From the NCBI GenBank assembly GCA_046349215.1, contig JAXMCV010000001.1:1178001-1242000 (forward strand): DNA of 64,000 bases, read 5' to 3'. Positions 34,418-41,787 of this stretch are shown piece after piece (the stretch's first letter is position 1; every line of letters begins with the position of its first letter). The notes under the pieces were generated by a model. That model searched no databases, was not told the origin of the DNA, and was given only the letters and a program-made list of their open reading frames with translations. The stretch is from JAJXWB01 sp046349215. Lineage in GTDB: Bacteria > Pseudomonadota > Alphaproteobacteria > Rhizobiales > Beijerinckiaceae. The position numbers and the translations under genes were made by a program.

Positions 34418-35478
34418 TGCGTATCGAAGGAGGATTCTCGACCTCAGCGACCAAACAGGCCGCGCACGAGGAAACGATTCTAAGTCCGCGCTTCTATACG
34501 ACGGATTATGCGGCGATGGACAATCTGCCCATCGAGCCGGTCCGGCGTGAATGGGATGCGCTGATGGCCGAGATGCGGGCCGATCCCAACAAGGGACATT
34601 TCGTCCGCGAAGGAAAATTCGACGTCGAGCTTGCGAATCTGCCGGAAGAGCTGCGCAAGGAATTCGTCGACTTCCTCGTCAGTTCGTTGACCGCGGAGTT
34701 CTCGGGCTGCGTGCTGTACGCCGAGACGAAGAAGCGGCTCGCCAATCGCGACACCCGCGAACTCTTCACGTTCATGAGCCGCGACGAGGCGCGACACGCC
34801 GGCTTTATCAACGAGTCGCTCAAGGACTTCGGGATCGGCATCGATCTCGGATTTCTCTCGCGCGAGAAGAAGTACACCTACTTCCAGCCGAAGTTCATCT
34901 TCTACGCCACCTACCTGTCTGAGAAGATCGGCTACGCGCGTTACATCACGATCTTCCGGCATCTCGAGCGCAATCCGGAGCGTCGGTTTCATCCGATCTT
35001 CAAATGGTTCGAGAACTGGTGCAACGACGAGTTCCGTCACGGCGAGGCCTTCGCGCTGCTGATGCGGGCGGACCCGAAGCTGCTTCAGGGCGTCAATCGG
35101 CTGTGGATCCGCTTCTTCCTGCTCGCGGTTTTCGCCACCATGTATGTTCGCGACCACGCAAGGCCGGCCTTCCATGCCGCCCTCGGCGTCGACCCGACCG
35201 ACTACGATTACCGCGTCTTCCACATCACCTCGGAAATCTCGCGGCAGGTTTTCCCGTTCGTGCTCGACATCGACCATCCGACATTCCGCGCCGGCCTCGA
35301 ACGCCTGCGCGTGATCTCGGAGAAGATGGCGGCGGCGCACAAGCGGGGCGGGCTCGTTGGTCGCCTGCAACGCGGTGCGCTCGCGACACGCGCGTTCTTC
35401 ACCTTTGCCCGGCTCTACATGCTGCCGGTCATTCCGAATGAACTCCCGCAAGACATCCGGCTCGTGCCGGCCTGGTAG
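34417..35478 (+). CDS. acsF: Aerobic Mg-protoporphyrin IX monomethyl ester cyclase, AcsF
   Basis: Oxygen-dependent diiron enzyme that forms ring E, yielding protochlorophyllide. The 353-aa protein carries the ligand motifs SRDEARHAGF and CNDEFRHGEAF and the family N-terminus ETILSPRFYTTDYAAMDNLP. The ATG overlaps the previous stop (TGATG). The oxygen-independent cyclase gene bchE is not in this window, so within what is visible bacteriochlorophyll synthesis needs oxygen at this step. Confidence 0.95.
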   Translation: MRIEGGFSTSATKQAAHEETILSPRFYTTDYAAMDNLPIEPVRREWDALMAEMRADPNKGHFVREGKFDVELANLPEELRKEFVDFLVSSLTAEFSGCVLYAETKKRLANRDTRELFTFMSRDEARHAGFINESLKDFGIGIDLGFLSREKKYTYFQPKFIFYATYLSEKIGYARYITIFRHLERNPERRFHPIFKWFENWCNDEFRHGEAFALLMRADPKLLQGVNRLWIRFFLLAVFATMYVRDHARPAFHAALGVDPTDYDYRVFHITSEISRQVFPFVLDIDHPTFRAGLERLRVISEKMAAAHKRGGLVGRLQRGALATRAFFTFARLYMLPVIPNELPQDIRLVPAW

Positions 35479-35484
35479 GCGAAT

Positions 35485-36327
35485 GTGATCGACACGATCG
35501 GCCCGATATTGTTCACCCTGTTCATATGGTGGTTCAGCACCGGGCTGATCCTGTGGCTCGACCGTTTGCCACGTTCGACGTTTCCCTACAGCATGGCGGG
35601 CGCGTGTGTCGTCGCGCTCGCCGGGTTCGTCGCGCTCTATACATCGCGCGAGAAAACCGATGTCGCCAGCGCCTATTGCGCGTTCACGGCCGCAATCGCG
35701 GTCTGGGCCTGGCATGAATGCAGCTTCCTGTTCGGCTACGTGACAGGACCGGAACGACGCCCCTGCCCCCCGGACTGTCGCGGACCGGCGCGCTTCCTGC
35801 GAGCGCTGCGCAGTATTCTTCATCACGAGATCGCGCTCGCCGCGACCGCGATCATCATTATCGCATTGACATACAGCGGACCGAACCACGTGGGTCTGTG
35901 GACATTTCTTGTCCTCTGGGTGATGCGGATCTCCACCAAGATCAATCTGTTTCTCGGCGTACCGAACGTCGGCGAGGAATTCCTGCCACAGGACCTGCGC
36001 TACATAGCGACCTATTTCGCACGCCGGCCTATGAATCTTTTCTTTCCGGTGGCGGTGACGCTCGGCACGGTGGCGCTGGTGATCCTGCTGCACGACCGAG
36101 CCAATCCTGCGCTTTCGCCGTTCGACAGCGTCGCGCTCTCGTTTTACACGACGCTTCTTGCACTGGCGGTCATCGAGCATTGGTTCCTGGTTGTGCCAAT
36201 TCCCGTCGCCGCGCTGTGGAGCTGGAGCCTCAAGTCGCGGAGCGCTGCAACGCCGCCCGCGCCAGAACCAACGGCGCAGGTTGTGCGCCTCATCAATCCG
36301 ACGCATTCCGCTGGGAGGAGAGCATGA
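35485..36327 (+). CDS. puhE: Photosynthetic complex membrane protein PuhE
   Basis: Polytopic membrane protein of the puh region, reported to affect bacteriochlorophyll levels. The 280-aa product from GTG 35485 has about seven hydrophobic segments, with conserved AVWAWHECSFLFGYVTGPER and MRISTKINLFLGVPNVGEEF. Six nt after acsF; its stop overlaps hemA as ATGA. The proline/alanine-rich C-terminal 30 residues look unstructured. Confidence 0.9.
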   Translation: MIDTIGPILFTLFIWWFSTGLILWLDRLPRSTFPYSMAGACVVALAGFVALYTSREKTDVASAYCAFTAAIAVWAWHECSFLFGYVTGPERRPCPPDCRGPARFLRALRSILHHEIALAATAIIIIALTYSGPNHVGLWTFLVLWVMRISTKINLFLGVPNVGEEFLPQDLRYIATYFARRPMNLFFPVAVTLGTVALVILLHDRANPALSPFDSVALSFYTTLLALAVIEHWFLVVPIPVAALWSWSLKSRSAATPPAPEPTAQVVRLINPTHSAGRRA

Positions 36328-37556
36328 GTTACGAGTCGAATCTCTCGAAACATATCGAACGGCTCCATGAAGAGGGCCGCTATCGAGTCTTCGCCGATCT
36401 TGCCCGCCATCGCGGCGCGTTTCCCCGCGCGACGCATTTCCGGGAGGCCGGATCCAGCGAGGTGACCGTCTGGTGTTCCAACGATTATCTCGGCATGGGG
36501 CAAGCCGATTGCGTCCTGCAGGCCATGCACGAAGCCCTGGACCGCTGCGGCGCCGGCGCCGGCGGCACGCGTAACATTTCGGGCACGAACCACTATCATG
36601 TTCTGCTCGAGCAGGAGATCGCCGACCTGCATGGCAAGGAGGCGGCGCTTCTGTTCACCTCCGCGTATGTTGCGAACGACGCGACCCTCTCCACGCTCGT
36701 CGAGCTGATGCCCGGCACTGTGATCTTTTCCGACGAGAAGAATCACGCCTCGATGATCGCCGGAATTCGCCACGGCGGCGGCCCGAAAGTGATCTGGCGG
36801 CACAACGATGTTGCGGATCTCGAAGCCAAGCTCAAGAAATATCCGCTGCAGACGCCCAAGATCATTGCTTTCGAGAGCGTCTATTCAATGGATGGCCATA
36901 TCGCGCCGATCGCGGAAATCTGCGACCTCGCCGCAAAATACAACGCCATGACCTATCTCGACGAAGTCCATGCGGTGGGCATGTACGGCCCGCGCGGGGG
37001 CGGCGTCGCAGAGCGAGACGGCGTGATGCATCGCGTGGACATCATCAACGGCACGCTGGCCAAGGGCTTTGGCGTGATGGGCGGCTATATCGCGTCGAGC
37101 AAGGTGGTTTGCGACGCCATTCGCTCTTTCGCGCCTGGCTTCATCTTCACGACTTCCCTCTCGCCCGTGATCGCCGCCGGCGCACTGGCGAGCATCCGCC
37201 ACCTGAAGTCGAGCAACGCCGAGCGCGAAAAACATCGGGAACGTTGTTCGACAGTCAAGCGGCGGATGATCGAGGCCGGCCTGCCGGTGATGGACAATCC
37301 CAGCCATATCGTGCCGGTGCTGGTCGGCAACGCGGTCCATTGCAAGGCTGTCACGGATGCGCTTCTGCTGAACCACGGCGTGTACGTGCAACCGATCAAC
37401 TACCCGACCGTGCCGGTTGGCACCGAACGTATGCGGTTCACTCCGACGCCCATGCACACGGATGCGCAGATCGATCATCTGATCGAGGCGCTCGGCAAGC
37501 TGTGGCGCGCCTGCCCGATTGCAGGCGGCAAATACATTCGCATCGCAGCCGAATGA
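36324..37556 (+). CDS. hemA: 5-aminolevulinate synthase, HemA
   Basis: PLP enzyme joining glycine and succinyl-CoA, the Shemin-pathway entry to all tetrapyrroles. The 410-aa protein has the family N-terminus VWCSNDYLGM, TYLDEVHAVGMYGPRGGGVA and the PLP lysine in GTLAKGFGVMGGY. It ends the long bch-lhaA-puh-acsF run, so flux into tetrapyrrole is tied to photosynthetic gene expression; another hemA for basal needs may exist elsewhere. GGGAGGAG precedes ATG 36324. Confidence 0.95.
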   Translation: MSYESNLSKHIERLHEEGRYRVFADLARHRGAFPRATHFREAGSSEVTVWCSNDYLGMGQADCVLQAMHEALDRCGAGAGGTRNISGTNHYHVLLEQEIADLHGKEAALLFTSAYVANDATLSTLVELMPGTVIFSDEKNHASMIAGIRHGGGPKVIWRHNDVADLEAKLKKYPLQTPKIIAFESVYSMDGHIAPIAEICDLAAKYNAMTYLDEVHAVGMYGPRGGGVAERDGVMHRVDIINGTLAKGFGVMGGYIASSKVVCDAIRSFAPGFIFTTSLSPVIAAGALASIRHLKSSNAEREKHRERCSTVKRRMIEAGLPVMDNPSHIVPVLVGNAVHCKAVTDALLLNHGVYVQPINYPTVPVGTERMRFTPTPMHTDAQIDHLIEALGKLWRACPIAGGKYIRIAAE

Positions 37557-37740
37557 CGCGATGTCGCGGGTCGAGGCGAAACATGCGCTCCGGCCCGCAG
37601 AAGAGGGCTCCTGGGCTGTCTCGCGCCCACCGCCTCGGCGGCTGACGAGGCCCCGGAGCGTGCGGACCTTGCCCGCCGCACGTCTCGACGCAGGACCAAC
37701 TCAGCGTGCTTGCGCCGAGGGGTTTGGCCATGTCGTCACC
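37557..37740. other. Non-coding stretch after hemA
   Basis: No credible gene. It holds a 7-bp hairpin (CGTGCGG 37659-37665 with CCGCACG 37676-37682) and ends at the terminator at 37741. A small RNA cannot be excluded, but no known family was recognised. Confidence 0.35.
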
Positions 37741-37769
37741 CCGACGACGCCTTTGTGCGTCGTCGGGCT
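37741..37769 (+). terminator. Intrinsic terminator-like hairpin
   Basis: CCGACGACGC, loop CTTTGT, GCGTCGTCGG: a perfect 10-bp stem (37741-37766) followed by GCTTTCC. It lies 184 nt after hemA and would end the long bchF-to-hemA transcript; the T-run is short. Confidence 0.65.
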
Positions 37770-37795
37770 TTCCATTCGGCGGAACATTTAGCGAA

Positions 37796-38761
37796 ATGAA
37801 CTGGCTGCTCTTCGCCCTGGTTCCGGCGGCCATCCTTGTGTTGCTCGCTTTTGCGACGCTCATGGTTGCGCGGCGGATCGAGCGCAGCGAACCGCCGACC
37901 GGCTCGTTCGTCGAGATCGACGGCTCCCGCGTTCATTTTCACGAATTGGGTTCGCCCGCCAAAGATCCGCGCCATGCCTTCCTGCTGCTGCATGGCGCGA
38001 ACCTGGACAGCCGCGACATGCGGATGGCGCTCGGCGCGCAGCTCGCCGCGCTTGGCCGCGTCATTGTTCCGGACCGGCCGGGCCAGGGGTACACGCCGTG
38101 CGCCGGGCCGTCCGCGCTCGTACCGCTGGAGCAGGCGCGGCTCATGCGGGATTTGTTGCGGGCGAAGGGTGTGGAGCGCGTCACGCTAGTCGGACATTCG
38201 CTCGGCGGATTTATCGCGCTTTGCTTTGCGATGTCCTACGGAGACGAAGTCGACCGCGTCATTTTGGTCAACCCCGCGACCCATCCCCGGCCCGGCGAAT
38301 TGCTCTGGTACCAGAAATTGGCTGCTTTGCTGTTCGGACCCATCGCCGCCTTCACATTCGTCACGCCGATGTCGCTATTGGTGAATGCGGCCTTCGTCCG
38401 GCGATTGTTCGCGCCGGAATCCGCGCCTACATCCTACGCAACACGGAGCGGGCTGGCGCTCGGCATGACGTCATTGCGATTTCTGGCGAGCATGCGGGAA
38501 TATGCGGGACTGCGGGACGAGCTATTACGCGCCGAGCCGTCGTATCCTCGCATCTCAACGCCGACGCTCATCGTTTCAGGCGCCGAGGACAGGATCGTGC
38601 CGATGAATCTGCACGGCGCGCGGATCGCCGCAATCCTGCCCCACGCCCGTCTCGTCGAAATCGAGCACGGCGGACATATGCTTCATCACGCGCATGCCGC
38701 CGAGATCGTCGCGTCGATCGAAGCTACTGGTCCTTCCTTGCGATCAGCGTCGGCAATTTGA
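37796..38761 (+). CDS. Alpha/beta hydrolase with N-terminal membrane anchor
   Basis: 321-aa hydrolase. Residues about 3-22 (LLFALVPAAILVLLAFATLM) form a signal anchor; then an HG motif LLLHGANLDSRDMRMALG, a nucleophile elbow VGHSLGGFIALCFA, a late aspartate in LIVSGAEDRIVP and a histidine in EIEHGGHMLHHAHA, so Ser-Asp-His are all present. The substrate is unknown; it is not BchO (a separate gene at 10553). The last 38 bp overlap orf215 tail to tail. ATG 37796 chosen because hydrophobic anchor follows at once. Confidence 0.85.
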   Translation: MNWLLFALVPAAILVLLAFATLMVARRIERSEPPTGSFVEIDGSRVHFHELGSPAKDPRHAFLLLHGANLDSRDMRMALGAQLAALGRVIVPDRPGQGYTPCAGPSALVPLEQARLMRDLLRAKGVERVTLVGHSLGGFIALCFAMSYGDEVDRVILVNPATHPRPGELLWYQKLAALLFGPIAAFTFVTPMSLLVNAAFVRRLFAPESAPTSYATRSGLALGMTSLRFLASMREYAGLRDELLRAEPSYPRISTPTLIVSGAEDRIVPMNLHGARIAAILPHARLVEIEHGGHMLHHAHAAEIVASIEATGPSLRSASAI

Positions 38762-39371
38762 AGAACGCCGAAAACGGAGCCGCGCGGTTCGAGACCAGCG
38801 GCAGGCCGAAGAAATTGGAAAACGGCGTCGACGATTTCGAGGACATGCGAAGTCCGAAAAGCCCGGAGAACAGATCCGGTCGCTGCGAAAAGAAGCGGAT
38901 CGTCTCCATCCCTGCCTTGGTCGCCGTATTCGCCGCCTTCAAAACCGGCAGATTCCAGAAACTGGAGAACGGGGCCGGGTCGGAACTGATCGTCGGCAAC
39001 CGGAATGCCGAGGAGAGAGGCGCGGCCTCATCCCACAGAAACCGTTCCCGCTCGGGCCGGGTCGGCAACGCGCCCGGCGTGGGCTGGTGCTGGTCCAGGC
39101 ATTCCTCGACCAGTTCGGCCGAAAACAGGGGGGCATGAACCACGACGAGCGAGTTTCCATCCAGCACGCCGCGCGCCAGCACTTGCGCATCCTTGCGCAA
39201 GACATTGCATTTCGCGATTCGGTCGCGCGTCTCGTCGATTGTCGCGTCGGGCGAAGACGTGGGGTGCACGACGTGGATCGCACCCGTCAACTGCCTGAAC
39301 TCCTGCAACTCCTCGGCGGCGGCCCGTGCCGTTTCCGGGCTGGCGTACATCCGGCAGATTGTCTGTGTCAT
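38724..39371 (-). CDS. puc-operon protein with PFSxFFxLP repeats (unknown function)
   Basis: A 215-aa frame whose ATG (39371) overlaps the pucC stop as ATGA, so it is the last gene of pucB-A-C. Residues 1-90 (ICRMYASPETARAAAEELQE, GAIHVVHP) look like a small alpha/beta domain of the general-stress-protein 17M kind. The C-terminal half repeats a hydrophobic motif: APLSSAFRLPTI, APFSSFWNLPVL, DLFSGLFGLRMS, TPFSNFFGLPLV, APFSAFFKLPTL. No clear membrane helix. It takes the place of pucDE-type genes in other species. I do not recognise a named family; a role in LH2 assembly or membrane packing is inferred from position. Confidence 0.8.
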   Translation of the reverse strand: MTQTICRMYASPETARAAAEELQEFRQLTGAIHVVHPTSSPDATIDETRDRIAKCNVLRKDAQVLARGVLDGNSLVVVHAPLFSAELVEECLDQHQPTPGALPTRPERERFLWDEAAPLSSAFRLPTISSDPAPFSSFWNLPVLKAANTATKAGMETIRFFSQRPDLFSGLFGLRMSSKSSTPFSNFFGLPLVSNRAAPFSAFFKLPTLIARKDQ

Positions 39372-40795
39372 GGCGCCTCCAGTTCGGCAACTCGGCAAGT
39401 GTTCGACGGGGAAACAGGTCCGGCGCCCGAACGCCGCAGCAAGGGAATCATTGTCCCGACCGTCACCAACAGCAGGACGATCTCGAGACCATAGACGGAA
39501 TTATAGGCCAGACGCGCTCCCGCCTCGTCCTGCGTCGACAGCGCAGCGACAACGTCGCGGATCACGCCGCCCAGCGCAATGGCCACACCTGCAGCCGACG
39601 CCTGCACCGCGCCCCACGCGCCCAGAGCGAGGCCGCTCTGACTGCGGGGCGCCAGGTTCATCGTCGCTGTCAAAGTCCCGTGGCCGAACAGGCCGGCGCC
39701 GAAGCCGATCAATGCCGTTCCGACGCCGAAGAGCCACGCCGATCCGAGAGGTGCGGCCAGGATGACAGCCGCAAACGCGGGAATGCCCACCTGGGCGCCG
39801 TACAGCGCCATACGGAATGGATCATATCCCCGGCTCAGGATTCGGGAGGCCAAGCCGAAGCCGAGAAGACCGCCGATCGCCAGCGCAGCGGTCAGTTTCG
39901 TCGTGTCGCCGACCGAAAGATGGAGAATCTGGCCCCCATAGGGTTCGAGCAGCACGTCCTCCATGCTGAACGCCATGGTGCCCAGACCGACGGCGGCGAG
40001 GCGGCGGATGACCTGGCCTCCGTGCGTGAAGCTTTCCCAGGCCGCGGCGAAAGTCGGTGGATCGCCGGCGCGACGTGGCGCGGAATTGCGAGCTTCCTGC
40101 TTCCACAACGCAATCCCGTTGAGAATTACGGTCGCAACGGCCGCCGCCTGAATCACCTGAACCAGCCGTCCGGGCGTGAAGTCGGCGAGAAAGGAGCCAA
40201 AAAGGAAAGCGCTGCCGACCATGCCGACCAGCAGCATCACGTACATGAGGCCGACGACCTTGGGCTGCGATTCCGTCGGCGCAAGGTCGGTCGCCAGCGC
40301 CAGACCGACGGTCTGAACGGTATGCAGTCCTGCGCCGACCAGCAGGAACGCAGCGGCGGCTCCGACGAAACCAGCCCACGGCGGCGCAGCCCCGGCCTGT
40401 CCCGCGCCTGCCAGGACGAGCAGGGCAAAAGGCATGATCGCCAGGCCGCCGAACTGGATCATCGCGCCGCGATACATGAAGGGAACGCGCCGCCAGCCCA
40501 GCGCCGAGCGATGCATGTCGGAACGATAGCCTATCAAGGCGCGGAAGGGCGCGAAGACGAGCGGCAGGGAAATCATCACGCCAACGAGCGACGCCGGAAC
40601 ATTCAGTTCGACGATCATCACGCGGTTGAGCGTGCCGATGAGCATGACCAGCGCCATGCCCACGGAAACCTGGAACAGGGAAAGCCGCAACAGGCGCGAG
40701 AGCGGAAGGTCCGGCGTGGCGGCGTCCGCAAACGGCAGAAAGCGCGATCCGAGGCCGATCCAGTATCCGATAGCGGCTCGGCTGATACGGTTCAT
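39368..40795 (-). CDS. pucC: Light-harvesting LH2 assembly protein, PucC
   Basis: BCD-family 12-helix membrane protein needed for LH2 accumulation, 475 aa. Shared with LhaA: LFQVSVGMALVMLIGTLNRV, GYRSDMHRSALGWRRVPFMY, DVLLEPYGGQILHLSVGDTT. Position behind pucBA assigns it as PucC. It starts 180 nt after pucA, separated by two strong hairpins (40831-40862, 40907-40966), which probably lower its expression relative to the antenna chains. Confidence 0.93.
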   Translation of the reverse strand: MNRISRAAIGYWIGLGSRFLPFADAATPDLPLSRLLRLSLFQVSVGMALVMLIGTLNRVMIVELNVPASLVGVMISLPLVFAPFRALIGYRSDMHRSALGWRRVPFMYRGAMIQFGGLAIMPFALLVLAGAGQAGAAPPWAGFVGAAAAFLLVGAGLHTVQTVGLALATDLAPTESQPKVVGLMYVMLLVGMVGSAFLFGSFLADFTPGRLVQVIQAAAVATVILNGIALWKQEARNSAPRRAGDPPTFAAAWESFTHGGQVIRRLAAVGLGTMAFSMEDVLLEPYGGQILHLSVGDTTKLTAALAIGGLLGFGLASRILSRGYDPFRMALYGAQVGIPAFAAVILAAPLGSAWLFGVGTALIGFGAGLFGHGTLTATMNLAPRSQSGLALGAWGAVQASAAGVAIALGGVIRDVVAALSTQDEAGARLAYNSVYGLEIVLLLVTVGTMIPLLRRSGAGPVSPSNTCRVAELEAP

Positions 40796-40830
40796 CGCTT
40801 CACCAGGCGCGCATCCGGGAAAGGCGCAAT

Positions 40831-40862
40831 ACGAGCGACCGGCGCCCGACGGCGCCGCTCGT
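40831..40862 (-). repeat. Hairpin between pucA and pucC, proximal to pucC
   Basis: ACGAGCG-acc-GGCGCC, loop cgac, GGCGCC-GCTCGT: a stem of 12-13 pairs with a 3-nt bulge. GC-rich, no T-run. Likely an mRNA-stabilising or partial terminator structure of the puc transcript. Confidence 0.6.
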
Positions 40863-40906
40863 CTGCAATGCAGGATGTTCGCTCGACCCGGACGAAGCCC
40901 GGCGAA

Positions 40907-40966
40907 GGATGTCCGCCGGTCGCCCGGCGCGCTCCATCGCCGGCGCGCCCGCGCCGGCGAACATCC
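40907..40966 (-). repeat. Long inverted repeat just after pucA
   Basis: Outer arms GGATGT-C-CGCCGG (40907-40919) and CCGGCG-A-ACATCC (40954-40966) pair with one mismatch; inner GGCGCGC (40925-40931) pairs with GCGCGCC (40943-40949). Such a structure directly 3' of pucBA fits the usual excess of pucBA mRNA over pucBAC. Function inferred. Confidence 0.6.
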
Positions 40967-40975
40967 GCTACATCG

Positions 40976-41332
40976 CTATCTGGGCGTCGCCGCGCTGGCG
41001 ACCTTGTCCGGCGGACGGACCGCTGACGTGTCGACAGCTACGGGCGAGGCGGCGCCGGGCGCCACCGTCACCACGAAGGACGTTGCGCCCTTGTCGCTCA
41101 CGCCGGCCGGCGCGACGCTAACGACGAAGCCCGCCTGATTGGCGTTCAATGCCGTCGGCGACGTTTCCGTCTGCGCAGCCTTCATCTTCTTGCCCTGCCA
41201 GTAGTCCCCGAACCACGTCGTGTGGGTCAGGACGGCATAGTGAACGCCGACGGCGATCAGCGTCACGCTGCCGAGCAGGAGGGGCAGGCCGACAGTCGGC
41301 TTGACCACAGTCCAGATTCTACCTTGGTTCAT
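40976..41332 (-). CDS. pucA: LH2 antenna alpha chain with long C-terminal extension, PucA
   Basis: Membrane polypeptide binding B850 bacteriochlorophyll. MNQGRIWTVVKPTVGLPLLL matches the acidophilus LH2 alpha N-terminus; His31 is the Mg ligand, and Tyr44-Trp45 (WFGDYWQG) are the residues found in B850-type rather than B820-type rings. Known LH2 alpha chains end near residue 50-60; this one continues to 118 with an alanine/proline/valine-rich tail containing FVVSVAPAG and FVVTVAPGA as an internal repeat. Starts 12 nt after pucB. The tail is on the periplasmic side if topology is normal. Confidence 0.92.
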   Translation of the reverse strand: MNQGRIWTVVKPTVGLPLLLGSVTLIAVGVHYAVLTHTTWFGDYWQGKKMKAAQTETSPTALNANQAGFVVSVAPAGVSDKGATSFVVTVAPGAASPVAVDTSAVRPPDKVASAATPR

Positions 41333-41344
41333 GACCGTCCTCCC

Positions 41345-41500
41345 TCAGTGCAGCCACGGCGAATAGACGTAGGCGAGGAAATGGGCGATGAGCGCTATGA
41401 AGAAGAAGAGCCTTGCGCCGTCGATGACATGCTTGTGCAGCTCTTCAGACTCCTTGATCGTCAAGCCGGTAGGCCAGACTCTGTTCGGATCGTCATCCAT
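41345..41500 (-). CDS. pucB: LH2 antenna beta chain, PucB
   Basis: 51-aa partner of the alpha chain. His22 (EELHKHVIDG), Arg30 and the B850 ligand His40 (ALIAHFLAY) align with His12, Arg20 and His30 of acidophilus LH2 beta, and it ends SPWLH as usual. It is too short to be seen in a size-filtered gene search. The ATG at 41500 (GGAGG about 8 nt upstream) gives a 10-residue N-terminal extra compared with the mature acidophilus chain. First gene of the puc operon behind two PpsR-like sites. Confidence 0.93.
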   Translation of the reverse strand: MDDDPNRVWPTGLTIKESEELHKHVIDGARLFFFIALIAHFLAYVYSPWLH

Positions 41501-41566
41501 GTTTATGACCTCCAGTCGGAGCCGCGTTCTGCACGGAACTCCCCCGGCATCGATATCCGGGCAGGT

Positions 41567-41620
41567 TGTCAGCCTAAAGTGACGACTAAGGTTGTCAATA
41601 ATGATGGACACGGATAGGCT
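41567..41620. promoter_or_regulatory. Divergent puc / response-regulator promoters with two PpsR-like operators
   Basis: TGTCAATAATGATGGACA (41593-41610) is an exact TGT-N12-ACA; TGTCAGCCTAAAGTGACG (41567-41584) is TGT-N12-ACG. On the minus strand TTGACA (41593-41598), 16 nt, TAGGCT (41571-41576) serves pucB, the same hexamers and spacing as bchC. On the plus strand TTGTCA (41592-41597), 17 nt, TAGGCT (41615-41620) would serve the response regulator. Pattern is direct; function inferred. Confidence 0.7.
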
Positions 41621-41787
41621 GTCGGAATAACGCCGCCCAGGTTCGCGCGGGAGACAGGACAAATCTGACGCAATGTCCGGGTAATCGCGGACAGGCAAGA
41701 TTGCCCAATCCCCATCGAGGCTGCGACGGAGTTCAGCGAACCGCGGCGAATGCCGCGGAAATCGAAGGCTGGTGTCCGGAGGGCGAT

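Noticed and set aside
34480..36306. A 608-codon open frame on the minus strand
   Set aside because: It is antisense to acsF and puhE, both certain genes; it is rich in R, E, H as shadow frames of GC-rich genes are, and shows no family signature.
37438..37863. A minus-strand frame over the hemA 3' region
   Set aside because: It crosses the terminator hairpin and the end of hemA; composition is shadow-like. An SRP or other known RNA was also considered for this stretch but no signature was found.
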